The position numbers were made by a program, and so were the translations under genes. From Candidatus Hydrogenedentota bacterium (GTDB lineage Bacteria > Hydrogenedentota > Hydrogenedentia > Hydrogenedentales > SLHB01): a DNA stretch of 16,770 nt. This document shows positions 6,867-14,316 of the stretch, piece by piece (within the stretch, counting starts at the first letter, position 1; every line of letters starts with the position of its first letter). The notes below the pieces were generated by a model. It ran no database searches. It was not told the origin of the DNA and saw only the letters and a program-made list of their open reading frames with translations. The stretch covers positions 1 through 16,770 of the forward strand of contig DUZM01000036.1 of NCBI GenBank assembly GCA_013349485.1, written 5' to 3'.

Positions 6867-9230
6867 TCAGTGGCCGCGCAAGAGACAAATCACCCCCGCG
6901 AACGTCAGCAGAGCCAAGGCCGCGATGGTCGTGAGTAGCCCCGCCGCAAACGTTATTGGTTTGTACTCGAACACAATTTCGTGCTTCCCGGCAGGCGTCG
7001 CCACGCCGCGAAAAACCCCGTTGACCTTCATTATGGGGCAGGGGGTCCCGTCAAGCAGGGCCGTCCATTCGGGAGCAAACGAGTCGGACAGAACCGTCAC
7101 GCCTGCGGCCGGCGCCTCGACCCGCACGACGACCCGTTCGGCGGCCGCCGTTTCAATCCCGCACACGGCGTCGCTCCGCGTAAAGACGCTCTCGCGTTCG
7201 CCGCGCAAGGCCGCGGGCACTTCGCCCGTCACCACACATTCTTCATTGGGCTTGAAATCAGGGTCGCCCAGCGCATCTATTGCCTCGGCGACATTCCCGA
7301 CACGCCGGGCTCGGGGAACCCAATACGCCCGGGGAAGGGCGTCGTCATTTACTGCCAGCCGCACATTGTCCTCGACGTTCCGTACCCGGAAGCGCGGGCT
7401 TCTGTCGCGCCAGGCGTCCGGATCCAAGGGCGCTTCCGGCTCGGCCAACATCACCCGCGCGGCCATGAGATTCAGCAGCTCGGGTCGAGCCGCGTCGGCG
7501 GCCACGGTGCTAACGCCCTGGGCGGCGAAATGCGTCCCGTCCGTCTCGCCCAACTGGCGCCACCACGCGGCCTGGTCCTTCGTGAGCGGCAGGTACGCGC
7601 CGCCCACCACGGCCAACGGGGCCACCATGCCCAGGTTTGGATGCAGCCCGATGCTACGCCGACGGCAGGCGATCACGGCGCGCGCATCGAGGGCGTATTC
7701 TTCGGCCCGGTTGATGGCCGTTGCGTACTGCTCATAGCATTTGGGCGCGTCCTGGAAGGGATGCCTGTACGCGTTCGCATTGGCGGCCCTCAAGTCAACG
7801 AAGAGCAGGAGCGCGATCGCCGTCGTGCAGATGGCCGACAGCCACCGCGATCGAACGATACAGACGGGCACAAGGGCCAGTACGGTGCAGATTACCAGGC
7901 CGCGCGCGCTCCAGGCCGTCGCCAAGAACACTGCCGCGGACAATACAAGAACGGTGACGGTCGGCGCCCATACGCTCGCCGGGTTGTGGATCCGTCGCGG
8001 CGCCGTCAGGCGATCCATGCCTAATGCCGCGAGCACGGCCATGCACAAGACGGCCGGGGGGAAGAACGCCTCGCGCGGGAAATCCCACGGAAGCGTCCTC
8101 GTCGCCAGTAAGCCCGCCAGCCAGCATGCGACGCCGGCCATGAGAAAGAACACCACGTCGCGCTGCCGTTCCTTTCTGAAGAAGGCCGCGGGGATAAAGA
8201 GGATCGTGGCGATGCCGATGTAGCCGAGCCGCGGCAGGGTCCCGGGCGACGCGGCAAGAAGTTGCTCGAGCACATCGAGTGAAAGCGACGGGGCTTGGCC
8301 CCCGACCTCGAGTGCGAATAGGGCGCGGGTCGGCTGTGCTAATGAGGTGAGCCAAACCGCCGCAGGCGCCCATTGCACGGCGGCGACGCCCAACGCCACG
8401 GCCACCGGAATCATCAAACCCAAGCACCGCCGAACGAATCGAGGGGCAGGACGCGACCCGGGCAAGAGGGTCTCGAGCAACAGATACGGCATCGCGAGGC
8501 CGAGCATCGAACAGGTCAAGGCCGTCGCGCCGGAAAGAAATAACAAGGCGATGCATAGGCCCAAGACCGCCCCGATCGCCGGGCGGAAGTTGCGGGTGTA
8601 CTCGCGCACGGCCCAGAGCACGAACGGGGCCCAAGCCAACGCGCTCGCCGCCGCCGGACGCGACATCACCGAGGCAGAAGCCCCGCAGAAGGCGTACGCT
8701 ACGCCGCCCAGCAGCGACGCGGCGTAGCCGGCGCCCAGGGATCGCACGAAAAGCGCGAGGCCGGCCCCCATGAACACCAGACTGAGGTAGGCATGTAGCG
8801 CCAAGGCCTGTTCGGTCGGCCACGCCAAGAACAGCACGTGAAGCGGCTGGAAAAGTCCGACCCTGGGATTCGCCAGAAAGGGCGTACCGCACAGTTGTCT
8901 TGGGTTCCAGAGCGGTACGTCGCCGGCGCGCAGTCTGCCAAAACCGTAGTGGAACTCCGGATAAATCCGTTGGTAAAGCTCGATGTTTTCATAGGCCTCG
9001 GCGGGGTATCCAGCGCGTATCTCGACCTTGTGCCAATAGACGGGCGCCGCAACGCAAAAAAACGCCGCAATCAAAAACAACGGCGTCAAGGCATACCGTC
9101 TCGAGTCTAAGGCAGGACCATGCACCCCAAAAACTCGTCTACGTTTCCACGGCGTTTCTCTTGGATCGGACCACACACGTGGCCCAAGCCCGGCCATCGT
9201 AACATCACGCGCGGCGCGGTGTCCATTCAC
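6867..9230 (-). CDS. YfhO-family multi-spanning membrane protein
   Basis: 787 residues with many hydrophobic helices in the first 480 residues and a soluble C-terminal domain ending in one more helix. The first loop reads LRAGDVPLWNPRQLCGTPFLAN, the PLWNP...G.P signature of YfhO proteins, which have a GT-C glycosyltransferase-like membrane fold. The C-terminal FAPEWTALLDG...GKHEIVFEYKP is typical of the periplasmic part of the family. In Firmicutes YfhO is linked to glycosylation of lipoteichoic acid; here a role in transferring a sugar from a lipid carrier to an envelope polymer is inference. The start is uncertain: GTG 9230 and ATG 9197 are both in frame and neither has a ribosome binding site; the first membrane helix begins near residue 46 of the longer form. 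It stands alone, with repeats just upstream. Confidence 0.8.
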   Translation of the reverse strand: MNGHRAARDVTMAGLGPRVWSDPRETPWKRRRVFGVHGPALDSRRYALTPLFLIAAFFCVAAPVYWHKVEIRAGYPAEAYENIELYQRIYPEFHYGFGRLRAGDVPLWNPRQLCGTPFLANPRVGLFQPLHVLFLAWPTEQALALHAYLSLVFMGAGLALFVRSLGAGYAASLLGGVAYAFCGASASVMSRPAAASALAWAPFVLWAVREYTRNFRPAIGAVLGLCIALLFLSGATALTCSMLGLAMPYLLLETLLPGSRPAPRFVRRCLGLMIPVAVALGVAAVQWAPAAVWLTSLAQPTRALFALEVGGQAPSLSLDVLEQLLAASPGTLPRLGYIGIATILFIPAAFFRKERQRDVVFFLMAGVACWLAGLLATRTLPWDFPREAFFPPAVLCMAVLAALGMDRLTAPRRIHNPASVWAPTVTVLVLSAAVFLATAWSARGLVICTVLALVPVCIVRSRWLSAICTTAIALLLFVDLRAANANAYRHPFQDAPKCYEQYATAINRAEEYALDARAVIACRRRSIGLHPNLGMVAPLAVVGGAYLPLTKDQAAWWRQLGETDGTHFAAQGVSTVAADAARPELLNLMAARVMLAEPEAPLDPDAWRDRSPRFRVRNVEDNVRLAVNDDALPRAYWVPRARRVGNVAEAIDALGDPDFKPNEECVVTGEVPAALRGERESVFTRSDAVCGIETAAAERVVVRVEAPAAGVTVLSDSFAPEWTALLDGTPCPIMKVNGVFRGVATPAGKHEIVFEYKPITFAAGLLTTIAALALLTFAGVICLLRGH

Positions 9231-9241
9231 GATAGGCCAGG

Positions 9242-9283
9242 TTAGCTATTAGCTGTTAGCTGTTAGCTGTCAGCTTTCAGCTA
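9242..9283. repeat. Heptanucleotide tandem repeat (TTAGCTG-type, six units)
   Basis: Six 7-base units lie head to tail: TTAGCTA, three exact TTAGCTG, TCAGCTT, TCAGCTA. The array starts 12 bases upstream of the GTG candidate of the YfhO gene. Each unit contains AGCT, so the array is also rich in short palindromes. Short heptamer arrays of this kind are known from several bacterial groups, with no settled function. Confidence 0.9.
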
Positions 9284-9292
9284 TTCGGGTGC

Positions 9293-9333
9293 GGGACAGT
9301 CCACGCGCTCGCTTCGCTCGCTTGGGACAGTCC
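9293..9333. repeat. Paired GGGACAGTCC elements flanking a 9-base duplication
   Basis: GGGACAGTCC occurs at 9293-9302 and 9324-9333; the arms GGAC and GTCC make each copy a small palindrome. Between them CGCTCGCTT is repeated twice in tandem (9306-9314, 9315-9323). No coding function is supported. Confidence 0.75.
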
Positions 9334-9355
9334 CTGAATACCCCGAAGACACCCC

Positions 9356-9552
9356 CAAGCTGTCGCTTGACAAGGGTGCCACCCGGACTGGTCCCCGTGT
9401 TCGCGGGGACGCCACGCGTAGACACAGTCCACCTGTGAGAATCGTGCACGGGCACCCCGGCACCCGTGCCCGCATGCGCTGGCGTCCACCCAAACGCCAG
9501 GGGCATGCCGATCATGTACCCTACAACGCCGGGGCTCCCGACCATGAGCCCC
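9356..9552. other. Array of six stem-loops in gene-free DNA
   Basis: Consecutive perfect or near-perfect stems: CAAGC/GCTTG (9356-9369), GTCCCCG/CGGGGAC (9391-9410), CACAG/CTGTG (9423-9437), GCACGGG/CCCGTGC (9446-9469), a 13-bp interrupted stem GCATGC-CTGGCGT/ACGCCAG-GCATGC (9472-9508) and GGGGCT/AGCCCC (9531-9552). Overlapping ORFs on the minus strand share no recognisable domain and are probably chance. It could be a structured RNA, a cluster of palindromic repeats or a decayed mobile element; the sequence alone does not decide. Confidence 0.5.
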
Positions 9553-9870
9553 TACTAATATAGGCACTTTGTTGCCCTTTGGGCGTGGCGCGTCGGCGGC
9601 GCCCGGAGCGCTTTTTCGCCGCTTTCGGCATGGTGGTTTTGGGGAACAAGGGGTGTTCGGTTGACTTCTCGGCCGTTCCTGCGCAGAATTCGCTACTTCG
9701 GGGGAATTTTGGAGGCCATAAGGAGGAGCAGATTCGAGCGGGGTGGTTGTGTGGATCTTGGGCGCGGCTGAAGCGCTGAGAGACCAGGCGAGACGCCGCG
9801 CCGCCGCTTGATCGGTGGTGCCGTCCTTTCGGGCGAGACCTTATAGTTCAAGACCTGGCCCTTATCCCTC
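9553..9870. other. Gene-free stretch without a recognised feature
   Basis: No supported gene. It includes a short GCCC-TTT-GGGC hairpin (9574-9584) and a weak GCGC stem followed by TTTTT near 9600-9616. Near its right end, on the minus strand, a frame reads into Arg/Pro-rich sequence beyond the truncated nucleotidyltransferase remnant, without recognisable domain motifs. Confidence 0.4.
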
Positions 9871-10002
9871 TCAGTTTCCGCGCGCGAAGGAACCGAATAG
9901 GATGACCATCTGTACGTCGGGGAACTCTTTGCAGATGACGTCGCGTACGATTGCGAGTTCTTTTTTCTTCGCGCGGGGTAGATGGGCTAGGGACTTTTTC
10001 AT
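9871..10002 (-). pseudogene. Truncated nucleotidyltransferase (MNT-type) N-terminus
   Basis: 43 codons from ATG 10002 to TGA 9871. It begins MKKSLAHLPRAKKKEL and ends at VILFGSFARGN, then stop. The start resembles the N-terminus of minimal nucleotidyltransferases fused or paired with HEPN domains, and GSFARG is the GSxARG motif of the active site. The family then needs a DxD pair for metal binding about 15-25 residues later; this is missing because of the stop. The following sequence in all three frames shows no recognisable rest of the domain. It is best read as a gene remnant, perhaps of a toxin-antitoxin or housekeeping-type transferase. It lies inside a repeat-rich region. Confidence 0.55.
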
Positions 10003-10029
10003 AGTGGGGTGGCTTATTCGGGGTGGTCC

Positions 10030-10290
10030 GAAGCAGGGCACGACTGAAAGGAGAAGGGGGGAAGGGGGATTTGGCCACGAAGTCACTAAGACGCGAAGGG
10101 GCGGAAGAGTAGGAAGAGGAAGAACGAGTTGAGTTTTGACCGCGAAAGGCAACGGAAAGATGCAAAAGGGGAGATTGGCACACAGATGCACGGAGAACAC
10201 GGAGAGGTGAAGAGTAGGAGTAGGAGTAGGAGTAGGAGTAGGAGCAGGAGTAAGAGTAAGAGCAAGAGGGGCGGAAGTAGGACGGGGGAA
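10030..10290 (+). repeat. Purine-rich repeat region upstream of ligA, with (AGTAGG)9 microsatellite
   Basis: The + strand is mostly A and G. It has G-runs at about 10056-10068, loose units ending in GAAG (CACGAAG, ACGCGAAG, GCGGAAG, AGGAAG) at 10075-10130, CACAGATGCACGGAGAACACGGAG at 10180-10205 as two further short units, and nine hexamers at 10213-10266 (five exact AGTAGG, then AGCAGG, AGTAAG, AGTAAG, AGCAAG). In one frame the hexamers read Ser-Arg repeats joined to LigA, but the ligA start lies downstream, so this is not believed to be translated. Confidence 0.8.
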
Positions 10291-10294
10291 ACTG

Positions 10295-10323
10295 TGTTTC
10301 GGTTCGAGGGGATTGTATATAAT
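10295..10323 (+). promoter_or_regulatory. Predicted promoter of ligA, leaderless spacing
   Basis: A perfect TATAAT (10318-10323) ends 6 bases before ATG 10330, so the expected transcription start falls on or next to the A of the start codon. The -35 region 17 bases upstream (TGTTTC) is weak. No Shine-Dalgarno sequence lies within reach of the ATG. The microsatellite ends about 50 bases upstream of the -10 box. Confidence 0.5.
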
Positions 10324-10329
10324 GGTTTC

Positions 10330-12360
10330 ATGGCGAACGCGCGAACAAAGATTCCCGAGGACGCTTGGCGGCGGCACGCGGCGTTGTGTGCGGCCATCGA
10401 GCGACACAATCGGTTGTATTATGTCGAGGCCGCGCCGGAAATCACGGATGCCGAGTATGACGCGTTGATGGCCGAGCTTGCGGCGCTCGAGGCTGAGTAC
10501 CCGGGCCTCGTAACGCCGGAGTCGCCGACGCAGCGCGTAGGCGGGGAGCCGTTGGCGGCGTTCGAGACGATCGCGCACGCCGTGCCCATGCTTTCCATTG
10601 ATAACACGTATAACGCGGAAGAGTTGCGCGCCTTCGACGAGCGGGTTCGTCGGGGACTGGGCGGCGACCAATCCGACTACGTTGTCGAGTTGAAGATAGA
10701 CGGGGTGAGCATCTCGATCCATTACGAAGACGGTAGGTACACGCGCGCGGCGACGCGCGGCGACGGCGCCCGGGGGGACAACGTGACGGCAAACGTCCGC
10801 ACCATCCGTGGATTGCCGCTCCGTCTTGGGGGCACACCGCCAGCGGCGCTCGAGGTGCGGGGCGAAGTCTATATGCGGCGGCAGGAATTGGATCGCCTCA
10901 ACCAGCTTCGGGAAACGACCGGCGACCCTCCCCTGGCGAACCCGCGCAACGCGACGGCGGGAACGCTCAAACTGCTCGATCCAAAACTGGTGGCAAAACG
11001 TCGTCTCGACGTCACGTTTTACGACGCGGCCCCGCTCGAAGGCGTTGAACCGCGGACACACTGGGATGTCCTCGCTCGGTTGCGCGCATATGGCCTACCC
11101 ACAAGTCCGCACGCCCGGCGCTGCGCAACCGTTGAAGACGTGCTCGATATCTGCAATGAGTGGGAAACGCGGCGCCGGGAACTCGATTTCGAGATCGATG
11201 GGATGGTGGTCAAGGTGGACGCGGCGGCACACCGGCGACGGCTCGGCGCCACCTCGAAGTCGCCGCGCTGGGCGATTGCGTACAAATTCCCCGCCGAGGT
11301 AGCCCGCACACGAGTAAACACAATCTCGGTTCAGGTCGGGAAAACCGGCACGTTGACTCCCGTGGCGAATATGGACCCCGTTCCGCTTGCAGGCACAGTC
11401 GTAAAACGAGCGACGCTGCACAACTTCGACGAATTGGCCCGCAAAGATATTCGCGAGCGGGACGTGGTCGAGATCCAGAAGGCCGGCGAAATCATTCCCC
11501 AGGTGCTTCGCTATATCCCCGAGCAACGCCCGCAGGATGCAACGCCTTTTCCCGAACCTATTTCCTGCCCCGTGTGCGACGGCCCGGTGCGAAAGGATCC
11601 CGAGGGCGTCTATCTGCGTTGCCTGAACCTGTCGTGTCCCGCCCAGGTGAAAGAGCGGATCGAGCATTTCGCGAGCCGCAGCGCCATGGACATCGAGGGG
11701 TTGGGTCCTGCCGTCGTCGAGCAACTGGTCGAGCGCGGGCTCGTGGCCGATCCCGCCGGGCTCTACGACCTCACGCTCGATCAACTGGTCGAACTCGAAC
11801 GGATGGGGCGAAAGTCTTCCGAGAACCTACTGGCCGCCATAGAAGGCAGCAAGAGACGGCCGCTCAACCGGCTGCTGAATGGGTTGAATATCCGCCATGT
11901 TGGAAGCCATGTTGCGGCAGTTCTGGCGACACATTTCCAGTCTATGGACGCCTTGATCGAGGCGTCCGTGGAATCGCTTGAGGCCGTCTTCGAGATCGGC
12001 GAGATCGTAGCAAAGAGTGTCCGAGACTTCTTCGACACGGAATCGAACCGGCGGCTTGTCGAGCGGCTCCGGGCGCACGGGCTCGAGATGATGGAGGCAG
12101 CGGCCAGCGCAGAGACGGGTGCGCGACCCCTCGAGGGGAAGACGTTTGTCGTGACCGGCACGCTGAAACGGTTCACGCGGGACGGCGTCCACGAGCGCAT
12201 CAAGGCGCTCGGCGGCCGGCCTACGTCGAGCGTGAGCGCCAAGACGGATTATGTCATTGCGGGAGAAAAAGCCGGGTCGAAACACCGCAAGGCCCTCGAG
12301 TTGGGCGTCGCAATCCTCACCGAGGACGACTTCGAGGCGATGGTCGGGGAGGAACAATGA
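10330..12360 (+). CDS. ligA: NAD+-dependent DNA ligase
   Basis: 676 residues, the usual LigA length. It seals nicks in duplex DNA during replication and repair, using NAD+ as adenylate donor. Domains in order: Ia domain with HNRLYYV near 26-32, adenylation domain with the active lysine Lys122 in LKIDG, OB domain (KTGTLTPVANMDPV), a four-Cys zinc site (Cys413, 416, 431, 436), helix-hairpin-helix repeats with MDIEGLGPAVVEQLV, and a C-terminal BRCT domain from about residue 598 (LEGKTFVVTGTL...). The start at 10330 is chosen because the family sequence begins there and the in-frame extension to 10129 is a Ser-Arg microsatellite. The TGA overlaps the ATG of the next gene (ATGA), so the lipid-transport genes are probably translated from the same mRNA. 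Confidence 0.96.
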   Translation: MANARTKIPEDAWRRHAALCAAIERHNRLYYVEAAPEITDAEYDALMAELAALEAEYPGLVTPESPTQRVGGEPLAAFETIAHAVPMLSIDNTYNAEELRAFDERVRRGLGGDQSDYVVELKIDGVSISIHYEDGRYTRAATRGDGARGDNVTANVRTIRGLPLRLGGTPPAALEVRGEVYMRRQELDRLNQLRETTGDPPLANPRNATAGTLKLLDPKLVAKRRLDVTFYDAAPLEGVEPRTHWDVLARLRAYGLPTSPHARRCATVEDVLDICNEWETRRRELDFEIDGMVVKVDAAAHRRRLGATSKSPRWAIAYKFPAEVARTRVNTISVQVGKTGTLTPVANMDPVPLAGTVVKRATLHNFDELARKDIRERDVVEIQKAGEIIPQVLRYIPEQRPQDATPFPEPISCPVCDGPVRKDPEGVYLRCLNLSCPAQVKERIEHFASRSAMDIEGLGPAVVEQLVERGLVADPAGLYDLTLDQLVELERMGRKSSENLLAAIEGSKRRPLNRLLNGLNIRHVGSHVAAVLATHFQSMDALIEASVESLEAVFEIGEIVAKSVRDFFDTESNRRLVERLRAHGLEMMEAAASAETGARPLEGKTFVVTGTLKRFTRDGVHERIKALGGRPTSSVSAKTDYVIAGEKAGSKHRKALELGVAILTEDDFEAMVGEEQ

Positions 12361-13442
12361 CGGATACACGGCTGCCTTGCCCTGGCCGACTTGACGGCGA
12401 AACGGGCCGCACGCTGCACGAGAAAGCCGAGGCCCTCGCCGTGCGGCCCGGCGATCGGCTGGTGCTCGAGATGAGCGGGACGGACTCGATGGACGCTCGA
12501 GGCGGGGCTTGGGTCGTGGCCGTGGCCGACGCGGTGCGCGCGCGACACGGCGAGTTCGCATACGAAGGCCAGCGGGGCGAAGTCGCGGACTTCATGAACC
12601 TTATAGGCCCTGGGCTTGTCGGGGCGCCGAGCACAGCCAAGTCCGAGACGGGCTTCTTCGAGCGCGTCGGCGAGACCGGTCTTGATTGGCTGGGCGAGTT
12701 TAACGAGTTCGTGGTCCTGACGGTCGACACTGTCTACTGGACGTTCATCGCGCCGTTCGAGGGTAAAGGATTTCGCTGGGGCCTGTGGGCCGATGAAGTC
12801 TACGAGATGGGCGTTCGCGGCGTTCGCATCAATTGCCTTATGAACTTCTTGTTGGGCATGATCATCGCCATGCTTTCGGCGGCGCAGCTCGAGCAGTTCG
12901 GCGCAGGCATTCTCGTGGCCGACCTTGTAGTGATCGCGTTCGCCCGGGAACTGGCCGCGGTCATGACGGCGACCGTCGTTGCGGCGCGGACGGGGGCGGC
13001 CATCGCCGCGGAACTGGCCACGATGAAGGTCCAGGAAGAGATCGACGCGTTGCGCGGCATGGGCTTAAACGTGGCGCAGTTTCTTGTGGCGCCGAAGGTA
13101 TTGGCGTTATTGCTAGTGATGCCGTGCCTCGCGGGGTTGGGCATGATTGCCGGGTTGCTGGGCAGCGCGGTGTGGGGCGTCCTTGTCATGGGGCACCCGG
13201 CGAGACTCTGGTACAACGAGACCATGGCGGCTGCCGAGATGTCGGATGTGTTTCAGGGCTTTCTAAAGACGCTTGTTTTTGCTGTGATGATCGTGCTGAT
13301 CGGGTGTCACAACGGGCTTCGGGTGCGGGGCGGCTCGCGCGGGGTCGGGCTGATGACAACCCGCGCCGTCGTCATGGATATCTTCTTCATCATCGTCATC
13401 GACATGATTTTTGCAAGTGTATTCTACTACATGCTGGACTGA
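12357..13442 (+). CDS. mlaE: MlaE-family ABC transporter permease with N-terminal STAS-like domain
   Basis: 361 residues. Residues 1-85 resemble a STAS domain (LVLEMSGTDSMDARGG), the fold of E. coli MlaB, here fused to the permease. From about 150 to the end it is a membrane protein with five or so hydrophobic helices and the MlaE core RELAAVMTATVVAARTGAAI...ELATMKVQEEIDALRGMG (from Arg197). It should form the inner-membrane pore part of a phospholipid or sterol-type transporter that works with the next two genes. The start overlaps the ligA stop by 4 bases, and GGAGG lies 4 bases before it. The stop overlaps the next ATG. The direction of transport and the lipid cannot be told from the sequence. 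The symbol is by family. Confidence 0.9.
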   Translation: MTDTRLPCPGRLDGETGRTLHEKAEALAVRPGDRLVLEMSGTDSMDARGGAWVVAVADAVRARHGEFAYEGQRGEVADFMNLIGPGLVGAPSTAKSETGFFERVGETGLDWLGEFNEFVVLTVDTVYWTFIAPFEGKGFRWGLWADEVYEMGVRGVRINCLMNFLLGMIIAMLSAAQLEQFGAGILVADLVVIAFARELAAVMTATVVAARTGAAIAAELATMKVQEEIDALRGMGLNVAQFLVAPKVLALLLVMPCLAGLGMIAGLLGSAVWGVLVMGHPARLWYNETMAAAEMSDVFQGFLKTLVFAVMIVLIGCHNGLRVRGGSRGVGLMTTRAVVMDIFFIIVIDMIFASVFYYMLD

Positions 13443-14224
13443 TGAGACACGAAGAGCCACACGACGCGTTTATCGAGGTCAGGGACCTCGTGGCGCACTA
13501 CGATGAGACGCTCGTGCTGGCCGGGGTGTCTTTCGCGGTTAGACGGGGCGAAGTGTTCGTGATAGTCGGCGGGAGCGGCTGCGGCAAGACGACCTTGCTC
13601 AAACACATGACCGGCTTGCTCACACCGACCTCGGGCGCCGTATATTGCAGCGGGCAAAACATAACCGAGATGAATGAGGACGAACTGGCGCGGATGCAGC
13701 GCGGCATCGGCATCGCGTTTCAGTCCAGCGGGCTGTTCAACTCGATGACGGTCGGCGACAACGTTGCATTGCCGCTGCGGGAATACGGCGGCGTTGAGGA
13801 GCGACTAGTCCAGGCCATCGTACGCCTCAAGCTGAGTCTGGTTGGATTGGCGGGCGCGGAACACATGATGCCCGAGGAGCTGTCGGGCGGCATGCGGAAA
13901 CGCGCCGGGCTTGCTCGGGCCATCGCCCTCGACCCGCCCGTGGTATACTTCGATGAACCCTCGGCCGGGCTGGACCCTATCATTGCCGCCGGACTGGACG
14001 ACCTCATCCTTGATTTGCGAGGGCTTTTGGGGATCACGTTTGTCATTGTGACGCACGAGTTGGACTCGATACGAAAAGTGGCCGACCGGTTGCTCATGTT
14101 GGATCGGGGAAAGGAAATCTTCCTCGGGACTTTGGCCGAGGCCGAGGCGTGTGACGTGGGGCGGGTGCGCCAGTTTTTCGAGCGCCGGGCCGACGAATTC
14201 ATCATGCCGCACGGCCCGCGGTAG
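13442..14224 (+). CDS. mlaF: MlaF-like ABC transporter ATP-binding protein
   Basis: 260 residues, a cytoplasmic ATPase that powers the Mla-type permease. Visible motifs: Walker A GGSGCGKTT (43-51), Q-loop Gln94 in AFQSSGLF, ABC signature LSGGMRKRAGLARA (from 147), Walker B VVYFDEP (Asp171, Glu172) and the switch His205 in VTHE. LSGGM-KR and the FQ..GLF..MTV stretch are typical of the MlaF/MkL subgroup. The ATG lies in TGATG at the end of the permease gene (1-base overlap) with no clear ribosome binding site, so translation is likely coupled. An upstream extension of the same frame to 12833 runs antisense-free through the permease gene and has no ABC-domain homology, so it is ignored. 92 bases separate it from the MCE gene. 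Confidence 0.95.
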   Translation: MRHEEPHDAFIEVRDLVAHYDETLVLAGVSFAVRRGEVFVIVGGSGCGKTTLLKHMTGLLTPTSGAVYCSGQNITEMNEDELARMQRGIGIAFQSSGLFNSMTVGDNVALPLREYGGVEERLVQAIVRLKLSLVGLAGAEHMMPEELSGGMRKRAGLARAIALDPPVVYFDEPSAGLDPIIAAGLDDLILDLRGLLGITFVIVTHELDSIRKVADRLLMLDRGKEIFLGTLAEAEACDVGRVRQFFERRADEFIMPHGPR

Positions 14225-14316
14225 GTTTCGAACGAAGGGCATGGGTTCATGCATTCAACGCCGGGCGGCGGCGTCGCAACCGAACCGAAAACTAGAAGAT
14301 AAGGAGGCAAAGCCTT

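Noticed and set aside
9356..9552. Integron attC sites or a CRISPR array
   Set aside because: The stems differ in sequence and spacing, there are no direct repeats of 20-40 bases, no attC core pair and no integrase or cas gene.
9277..9567. Three overlapping minus-strand frames of 70-96 codons in the stem-loop region
   Set aside because: No domain, no ribosome binding site, overlapping one another in different frames, and explained by G+C-rich palindromic DNA.
9598..9616. Intrinsic terminator (GCGC stem followed by TTTTT) on the + strand
   Set aside because: The stem is only 4-5 bp and no + strand gene ends upstream.
10129..10329. N-terminal Ser-Arg-rich extension of LigA
   Set aside because: It is the in-frame reading of the AGTAGG microsatellite; LigA proteins begin at the equivalent of ATG 10330, and a TATAAT lies between the two.
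9871..11061. 396-codon minus-strand frame through the start of ligA and the repeats
   Set aside because: It reads antisense through conserved ligase sequence and gives Pro-Thr repeats from the microsatellite. Only its last 43 codons (9871-10002) resemble a real protein, listed as a pseudogene.
12833..13441. Upstream extension of the MlaF-like frame through the permease gene
   Set aside because: The frame overlaps the permease in another reading frame and gives Gly/Arg/His-rich sequence without ABC homology; ATG 13442 fits the family start.
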